Assembly: GCA_042096095.1 (NCBI GenBank)
Contig: JBELME010000014.1
Location: 1-35,016, forward strand
Reading direction: 5' to 3'
Length of the DNA: 35,016 nt
Origin: Enterovibrio sp042096095
GTDB taxonomy: Bacteria; Pseudomonadota; Gammaproteobacteria; Enterobacterales; Vibrionaceae
The translations under genes were made by a program, and so were the position numbers. Below are positions 33,110-35,016 of this stretch, in pieces (position 1 is the first letter of the stretch; each line of letters starts with the position of its first letter). The notes beneath the pieces were generated by a model, which had not been told where the DNA came from, searched no databases, and saw nothing but the letters and a program-made list of their open reading frames with translations.

Positions 33110-33267
33110 TAGTTTTCCTCAAAGTCTGCGAACTCTCTGATCGCAAAGGTGCGTTGACGCCATAACACTTTCTTCAAGTTGTTAGAACGCATTCTCTTGC
33201 GACGGTTCGCCGCCATGCTGCTGCTTCGACTAAAGCTTGCTTGAGCTTGTCTTTTCTTCGCTAACAT
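33106..33267 (-). CDS. Small basic hypothetical protein
   Basis: The 53-residue frame starts MLAKKRQAQASFSR and ends IREFADFEENY. It is rich in Arg/Lys in the middle (AANRRKRMRSNNLKK) and acidic at the C-terminus. The ATG at 33267 has GGAG six bases upstream. An ATG at 33279 and a frame back to 33357 exist, but a terminator-like hairpin (33292-33311) lies inside the longer version. It overlaps the tadA stop by four bases, convergent. I do not recognise the family. Its structured composition and good ribosome site favour a real gene. Confidence 0.5.
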   Translation of the reverse strand: MLAKKRQAQASFSRSSSMAANRRKRMRSNNLKKVLWRQRTFAIREFADFEENY

Positions 33268-33287
33268 CTGTTGCTCCATAAAGGAAT

Positions 33288-33311
33288 GAAAAGCGCAGTC
33301 AATGCTGCGCT
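33288..33311 (-). terminator. Weak terminator after mltF
   Basis: AGCGCAG (33292-33298) and CTGCGCT (33305-33311) form a 7-bp stem with a six-base loop. On the minus strand it is followed by TTTTC. It separates mltF from the small basic gene. Confidence 0.55.
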
Positions 33312-33337
33312 CGTGATTCGCTAGATGGTTAAGTTTA

Positions 33338-33371
33338 TAACCTGCTAGTGTGAACACACTATGACAGGTTA
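33338..33371 (-). other. Long inverted repeat at the mltF stop
   Basis: TAACCTG (33338-33344) pairs with CAGGTTA (33365-33371), and inside it TAGTGTG (33346-33352) pairs with CACACTA (33355-33361) around AA. This gives 14 base pairs with one small internal loop. The outer arm contains the mltF stop codon. No T run follows, so it may protect the 3' end of the message rather than terminate. Confidence 0.6.
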
Positions 33372-34946
33372 GTTGCCTTTTTTGTCATTGTCTTTTTCGC
33401 CTTTGGGACGTTCTGACTTTTCTGGCTCAGTTATCGTTTTGTCGTCAGTTTTCTCTACAGATGCCTCATCGTCAGCTTTGTTTTCACCCTTTGGTGCGGC
33501 TTGTTCCATGTCCACCACAATGGTTTGCAAATCATCCACGTTATCGGCTTCTTCGCTTTGAATAGCGAGCGCTTTGTCTTGTTCATGCCCGATGATGCTT
33601 TGGTAGTAGCGACGGATATTTTCTACATAGCTTTTCGCTTCATAGCCGCGCGCGTACCCATATCGGGTTTGCGTGTAGTACTGACGCTTCGCCAACAAGG
33701 GCAAACGTTGCTTCACATCTGCCCATGAGTCAGGGTTTCCGCCTTGCGCCTTGGTCAGGCGACGCGCATCCATCATGTGACCAAAACCGATGTTGTAAGA
33801 AGCAAAGGCAAACCAAATTCGTTCGTGTTCATTCACGCTGTCTGGCACGCGGTCGAGCATTTTACGCAAGTACGCTGCACCGCCTCGAATGCTTTGTTCT
33901 GGATCTAAACGGTTTTTCACGCCAACAGATTTTGCTGTAGGCAGTGTGAGCATCATCATGCCGCGAACCCCAGTCGGAGAGACCGCCCGTGGGTTCCAAT
34001 GGGACTCTTGGTAGGACAATGCTGCCAGTAAGCGCCAATCAAATTCGTCGGCGTACTTTTTAAATAACGGTTCCCACTGTGGCAATTTGCTGTCGATGGC
34101 GCGCAAGAAGGCGCGGGTGTCGACAAAGTCAAAACTGTCGACGTGGCCGAAGTACTTCTCTTCCAATGCGGCTAATTCACCACTTTGGGTTTTCTTGCCG
34201 AAGAACTCGATCATCAGTGCATATAAGCTGTCGTCTTGGGTTTTCTTCATAAACCAAGCCACAGGCTCATCTTCAGTCAGTTCAATCGCGACGGTGATGG
34301 TGGGGTGGGTACGTTGGATCAGCGCAATATCGACAGAATCGGCAATCGTAAAGTCGAGTTGTCCATCGGCGACCTGTTTAAGAAGCTCGTCATCGTCGGT
34401 GTCTTTGATGCTCTCCCAAATCAAGTCTTGATATTCACGCTGAATGGCTTGAAGGGTCATGGCATGGCTAGAACCTTCCACCACGGCGATACGTGCGCCG
34501 TCTTTATTCAGCTCCGTGAGATTACGTGGACGCCAATGGCCGTTTTTGTACACCAATTGCTGGCTGACAAAATAATACGCAGGCCCCGGGCGGAATTGCT
34601 TCATGCGCTCTTCAGTGATGGTTAAGCCTGCGGCTAAAATATCCACATCACCGCGCTCAAGGGCGGGGAAAAGACCTGAAAGGGTATATGCTGGCTGCAT
34701 TTCGAGTTTGACGCCAAGGCTGTCTGCAAACTGGGTTGCGAGTTCGAAGTCGAGACCTGTTGGGCCATCAGAGCCAATGTAATATGACAGCTGGTTGTTG
34801 AGCGTACCTACACGTAACACGCCACGATCGCGGATTTTCTCCAGCTCAGATCGGTCGTCATAGTGCCACTCGCAGGCGGAAAGAAAGAAAACCGCCATGA
34901 TGCCTGCAAGCAGGGGATAAAGTCGTTTTGCTGCATTCGCGTTCAA
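33369..34946 (-). CDS. mltF: Membrane-bound lytic murein transglycosylase F
   Basis: MltF cleaves peptidoglycan glycan strands to give 1,6-anhydro ends. The 525-residue protein has an N-terminal signal with lipobox FLSAC (Cys25), an amino-acid-binding-protein-like domain (about 35-265) and a soluble-lytic-transglycosylase domain (about 295-440) with catalytic Glu314 in SYQESHW. A charged, Lys/Glu/Asp-rich tail of about 60 residues (465-525) follows. The start appears to be TTG at 34946: no in-frame ATG occurs before residue 17, and the frame upstream has no ATG or GTG. The gene is next to tadA and presumably divergent from purL beyond the window. Confidence 0.92.
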   Translation of the reverse strand: MNANAAKRLYPLLAGIMAVFFLSACEWHYDDRSELEKIRDRGVLRVGTLNNQLSYYIGSDGPTGLDFELATQFADSLGVKLEMQPAYTLSGLFPALERGDVDILAAGLTITEERMKQFRPGPAYYFVSQQLVYKNGHWRPRNLTELNKDGARIAVVEGSSHAMTLQAIQREYQDLIWESIKDTDDDELLKQVADGQLDFTIADSVDIALIQRTHPTITVAIELTEDEPVAWFMKKTQDDSLYALMIEFFGKKTQSGELAALEEKYFGHVDSFDFVDTRAFLRAIDSKLPQWEPLFKKYADEFDWRLLAALSYQESHWNPRAVSPTGVRGMMMLTLPTAKSVGVKNRLDPEQSIRGGAAYLRKMLDRVPDSVNEHERIWFAFASYNIGFGHMMDARRLTKAQGGNPDSWADVKQRLPLLAKRQYYTQTRYGYARGYEAKSYVENIRRYYQSIIGHEQDKALAIQSEEADNVDDLQTIVVDMEQAAPKGENKADDEASVEKTDDKTITEPEKSERPKGEKDNDKKGN

Positions 34947-35016
34947 AAAGATATGCTCACTCTCTATCGATAGGGGACTGTTATATCAAAGCTCGCACTA
35001 TGCGAAAAGCCGAGCC
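34947..35016. promoter_or_regulatory. Start of the upstream region of mltF and the next gene
   Basis: Seventy bases remain to the window end. No gene start is seen. In relatives purL lies divergent here, so this is probably part of its promoter region. A GAGTGAG stretch upstream of the TTG may be the mltF ribosome site. Confidence 0.3.

Overview
The window is a piece of a gammaproteobacterial chromosome, most likely a marine Vibrionaceae-type organism (Vibrio, Photobacterium, Grimontia or Enterovibrio relatives). This rests on gene content and order: suhB, trmJ, the complete isc operon, pepB, ndk, rlmN, pilW, rodZ, ispG, hisS, yfgM, bamB, der, a yfgJ-like gene, xseA, guaB and guaA, and later tadA and mltF. 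That order matches the core order known from E. coli and Vibrio. The genus is an inference from memory of gene order, not a database result. No rRNA, tRNA, CRISPR array, insertion sequence or phage gene was found.

Layout. Positions 154-957 (minus) are suhB, divergent from trmJ. Positions 1896-7519 are the iron-sulfur cluster assembly operon iscR-iscS-iscU-iscA-hscB-hscA-fdx-iscX. It is preceded by two abutting IscR-type operators and closed by a terminator at 7575-7602. pepB and ndk follow, each in its own unit. Positions 10103-18868 form a long plus-strand run (rlmN, pilW, rodZ, ispG, hisS, yfgM, bamB, der) covering tRNA/rRNA modification, pilus and cell-shape proteins, isoprenoid synthesis, translation, outer-membrane assembly and ribosome biogenesis. 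A small double zinc-ribbon protein faces xseA across a bidirectional terminator. guaB and guaA (GMP synthesis) carry three PurR-like boxes and are separated by an intrinsic-terminator-like hairpin.

From about 24.5 to 32.4 kb there is an accessory segment between the conserved guaA and tadA-mltF blocks. It holds an RTX (calcium-binding nonapeptide) protein gene broken by one in-frame ochre codon, an AbgT-family transporter, a degenerate 15-16 bp tandem repeat, and a formaldehyde-detoxification pair (fghA, adhC) with a divergent LysR regulator. tadA, a small basic hypothetical gene and mltF close the window. The last 70 bases are probably upstream sequence of a gene lying outside.

The most unusual items are the RTX gene (ochre codon in repeat 12 of a perfect 9-residue register, Cys-containing nonapeptides, a 108-bp super-repeat and an embedded beta-sandwich-like domain), the split guaB/guaA control region, a perfect 14-bp hairpin in front of der, a cluster of six GATC sites in 52 bp upstream of the yfgJ-like gene, and the 15-16 bp tandem repeat. 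No complete new defence or biosynthetic system was recognised.
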